Assembly (NCBI GenBank): GCA_027491195.1
Contig: JAIXWQ010000006.1
Span: 1 to 64,000 of the forward strand
Source: Cytophagaceae bacterium
GTDB lineage: Bacteria > Bacteroidota > Bacteroidia > Cytophagales > Spirosomataceae
Direction of reading: 5' to 3'
DNA: 64,000 bases
In this document: one piece after another, positions 62,366 through 64,000 of the stretch
Position numbering within the stretch: the first letter of the stretch is position 1
How the letters are laid out: every line of letters starts with the position of its first letter
Position numbers and translations under genes: made by a program
The notes under the pieces: generated by a model
Seen by the model: only the letters and a program-made list of their open reading frames with translations
What the model was told of the DNA's origin: nothing
Database searches by the model: none

Positions 62366-63708
62366 TTCTCTCTAAGCACTTGGTTAATCACATAACCTGA
62401 AAAAAGCCATGTCATATATGACAAATACAAGAAAGACTCGAAATAGGACGTTAACATGGGAATGATAGCTCCTAGCTTAAAGAGCATAAGCGCAAAGGCA
62501 ATGACTTTCGTGTATCCGCTAAACGAAGACCAGTTTTTAGCTAAGACAACAATGATCCCAATGTAAATCACTAAATAGGCTAGCATGGAGATAATACCGG
62601 TAGAAACACCCATAAAGATGGGCTGACTTTCACCTCCAATACCGAGTCCATCCCCAAAAGCGTAGAGCCCAGAGGAGCCCAATCCCATTCCCAGTGGTTG
62701 CTGAAAAATGGCATCCAATCCAGTCACCCAACTAATTAAATGGCCTAAACTCGAGCTTTCACGGAGGTTAATGGTGTCGAATACATAGGCTTTGAATTTG
62801 ATATTTGCAAAGACCATAAATAGAACAAAACCTAAGAATAACCCAAAATACAGGGTCCTTAATAATTGCTGACGCTTTGTTAAAATAGCATACAAGTAAA
62901 GTACAATGACTGAACCCAGCATCGAAGCCCGCGAAAAAGTTAAGTATAATCCCCATAAGAGGATCACTACGATAAGCCAGCGGTGTTTAGGCCGGATAAT
63001 TTTTTCTTCCGAAAAAGATATCCAGGAAAGAGCTAAACACAAAGCAAAAAGAAGGGAAATGGCAAAATCTAGCGGATCATTAAAGAACGAGGCAAAACGT
63101 TTTACCATTAAATCGGTCTCGAAAGTGAACGTTAGGCCAAAAGACCCAGAGGGGTAGAGCAAATTTACTTTTTGGTTATAATCAGTATAAGATGTCAGTG
63201 TCTGTAAATGTTGGTAGGTCAGCCATTCAAGCGATTGAACTACCACCGCGAAAACGGTCCAAGAGATGATTCCTAACACTATTTTTCGCAAATCCATCTC
63301 TTTCAATGGAAGTAATTTCCCAATAAAATAAAGCAGACCAAATAAACCATAACTCTTAAAAACGGTTAGTTTTTCGATGAAGGTTAACTTCCCTACAGGT
63401 AAGAAAACATACATGAGGCAATAGAGAAATAGGCCAAGGACCCATATGTCGATCCAATGAAATTTTAAAGGCCCTTCGTGCTTCAGAAGCAGATATCCTA
63501 AAGTTGTAATCGCAGCAATTTCTTTGAAATACTTTATAACATTTACGACCGGTAACAACCCATAGCCGTAGCTTACAGACAACGCCGTAGTATACACCGT
63601 CATTCCTATAAGGAAAAACCAAAGAATTCGTTCCGGCTTACCTAAAAAGAGGCCTTTGAAAAAATAGAGAAAGGAAGAAATGTATAAAAGCGGGAACAGC
63701 AAAAACAT
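62362..63708 (-). CDS. Wzy/O-antigen ligase-like membrane protein
   Basis: 448 residues with about eleven to twelve membrane helices and a larger periplasmic loop near 300-330 (NLRESSSLGHLISWVTGLDAIFQQPLGMGLGSSG), the pattern of the Wzy_C/O-antigen ligase family. Likely the exopolysaccharide polymerase or ligase of this locus. Starts 3 nt after the partial gene at the right edge, so it is in the same operon. Confidence 0.75.
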   Translation of the reverse strand: MFLLFPLLYISSFLYFFKGLFLGKPERILWFFLIGMTVYTTALSVSYGYGLLPVVNVIKYFKEIAAITTLGYLLLKHEGPLKFHWIDIWVLGLFLYCLMYVFLPVGKLTFIEKLTVFKSYGLFGLLYFIGKLLPLKEMDLRKIVLGIISWTVFAVVVQSLEWLTYQHLQTLTSYTDYNQKVNLLYPSGSFGLTFTFETDLMVKRFASFFNDPLDFAISLLFALCLALSWISFSEEKIIRPKHRWLIVVILLWGLYLTFSRASMLGSVIVLYLYAILTKRQQLLRTLYFGLFLGFVLFMVFANIKFKAYVFDTINLRESSSLGHLISWVTGLDAIFQQPLGMGLGSSGLYAFGDGLGIGGESQPIFMGVSTGIISMLAYLVIYIGIIVVLAKNWSSFSGYTKVIAFALMLFKLGAIIPMLTSYFESFLYLSYMTWLFSGYVINQVLREK

Positions 63709-63711
63709 GAT

Positions 63712-64000
63712 CTAATTGTCGTAATTAGTACAAGTAACAATTAAATTATCAATCGACCAACTTTTAACACAGGGGTCTAATTCCCGAACTAAATCACTCA
63801 AAGCAAATTTAATTGATGATGCACTATGAGGTTTTTTCCAAACAAATTGATACACGGAAGACCCGCCCACTTTACCTTTAAAACTGCAACGACCTTCTAA
63901 ATCATTTTTAAATGAATTAGCTCCTGGCATAAAGTAATGTCCCTCTTGCTCTGGATAAGCTTGAGTGGTATTAGGCAGGTTAGAAAAGGTTGTATAAAAG
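63712..64000 (-). CDS. C-terminal part of a larger protein running off the right edge, unknown
   Basis: The reading frame is open from the window edge to the stop at 63712, giving at least 96 residues. An internal methionine at 63930 is not likely to be the start, because the frame continues in sense (QAYPEQEGHYFMPGANSF). The visible part has four cysteines (GRCSFKG, DPCVKSW, VTCTNYDN) and a strand-rich look that suggests an exported protein. I do not recognise a family. First visible gene of the minus-strand exopolysaccharide operon. Confidence 0.65.
   Translation of the reverse strand, partial: FYTTFSNLPNTTQAYPEQEGHYFMPGANSFKNDLEGRCSFKGKVGGSSVYQFVWKKPHSASSIKFALSDLVRELDPCVKSWSIDNLIVTCTNYDN

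Noticed and set aside
1-64000. Insertion sequences, prophage or integrative elements
   Set aside because: No transposase, integrase, phage structural or plasmid genes were found, and the tRNA-Phe has no visible 3' duplicate in the window.

Overview
The window is bacterial chromosome from a member of the Bacteroidota. I infer the order Cytophagales (Spirosomataceae/Cytophagaceae-like), but the sequence alone does not fix the genus. The evidence is promoters of the Bacteroidota type (TTG, about 19 nt, TAnnTTTG), near absence of Shine-Dalgarno sequences, and family content typical of the phylum: DUF3467 after rpoC, a DUF4296 lipoprotein, a DUF58/BatA cluster, BshC, GH95, an RND pump fused to its outer-membrane channel, and Wzi/SLBB polysaccharide genes.

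Layout. 1-172 holds the promoter and leader of an rRNA operon that runs off the left edge on the minus strand. 311-1939 is pruA. 1997-2716 is a ComEA-like helix-hairpin-helix protein. 3125-11780 is rpoB-rpoC-DUF3467, with its own promoter and no rplJL in front. 11868-17899 is a hexuronate operon (uxaB, uxaC, kdgK, kdgA, exuT) that takes galacturonate to pyruvate and glyceraldehyde-3-phosphate but lacks altronate dehydratase. 17896-22708 is a six-gene minus-strand operon of housekeeping and lipid-related genes. 22787-26300 has a short Bat-type cluster and ispE. 26297-32224 is a heavy-metal RND efflux operon. 32307-37551 is a tightly overlapping operon: dedA, nuoA, bshC, selU, cysE, cysM (cysteine and bacillithiol supply). 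A tRNA-Phe follows, then a TylF-like methyltransferase with a GH95 fucosidase, a ferritin-like protein, two amidohydrolases, a small XRE regulator, a lipoprotein, lptB and a cystathionine synthase/lyase-type enzyme. 49724-64000 is an exopolysaccharide region with three Wzi paralogues, glycosyltransferases (one a double fusion), Wzz, an SLBB export protein, a WcaJ-type initiating transferase and a Wzy/ligase-like membrane protein.

The most unusual content is non-coding. Several spacers are built of degenerate 7-bp words in strict register (2733-2781, 2829-2884, 13322-13384, 13444-13513, 47120-47147). One spacer (46967-47111) is an array of about 19-bp units, each a mini-hairpin with a variable stem followed by TTAGTC. 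The same unit sits in frame inside the RND-TolC fusion gene at the domain junction (28542-28602), and a purine-rich 63-bp/7-bp-phased repeat sits in frame in the ComEA-like gene (2401-2525). A 17-bp palindrome (TTGACA-N5-TGTCAA followed by TAC and an A-rich tract) occurs three times, at 37787, 47248 and 47347. Six genes have a -7 promoter element only 3-5 nt before the start codon, which suggests leaderless transcripts.
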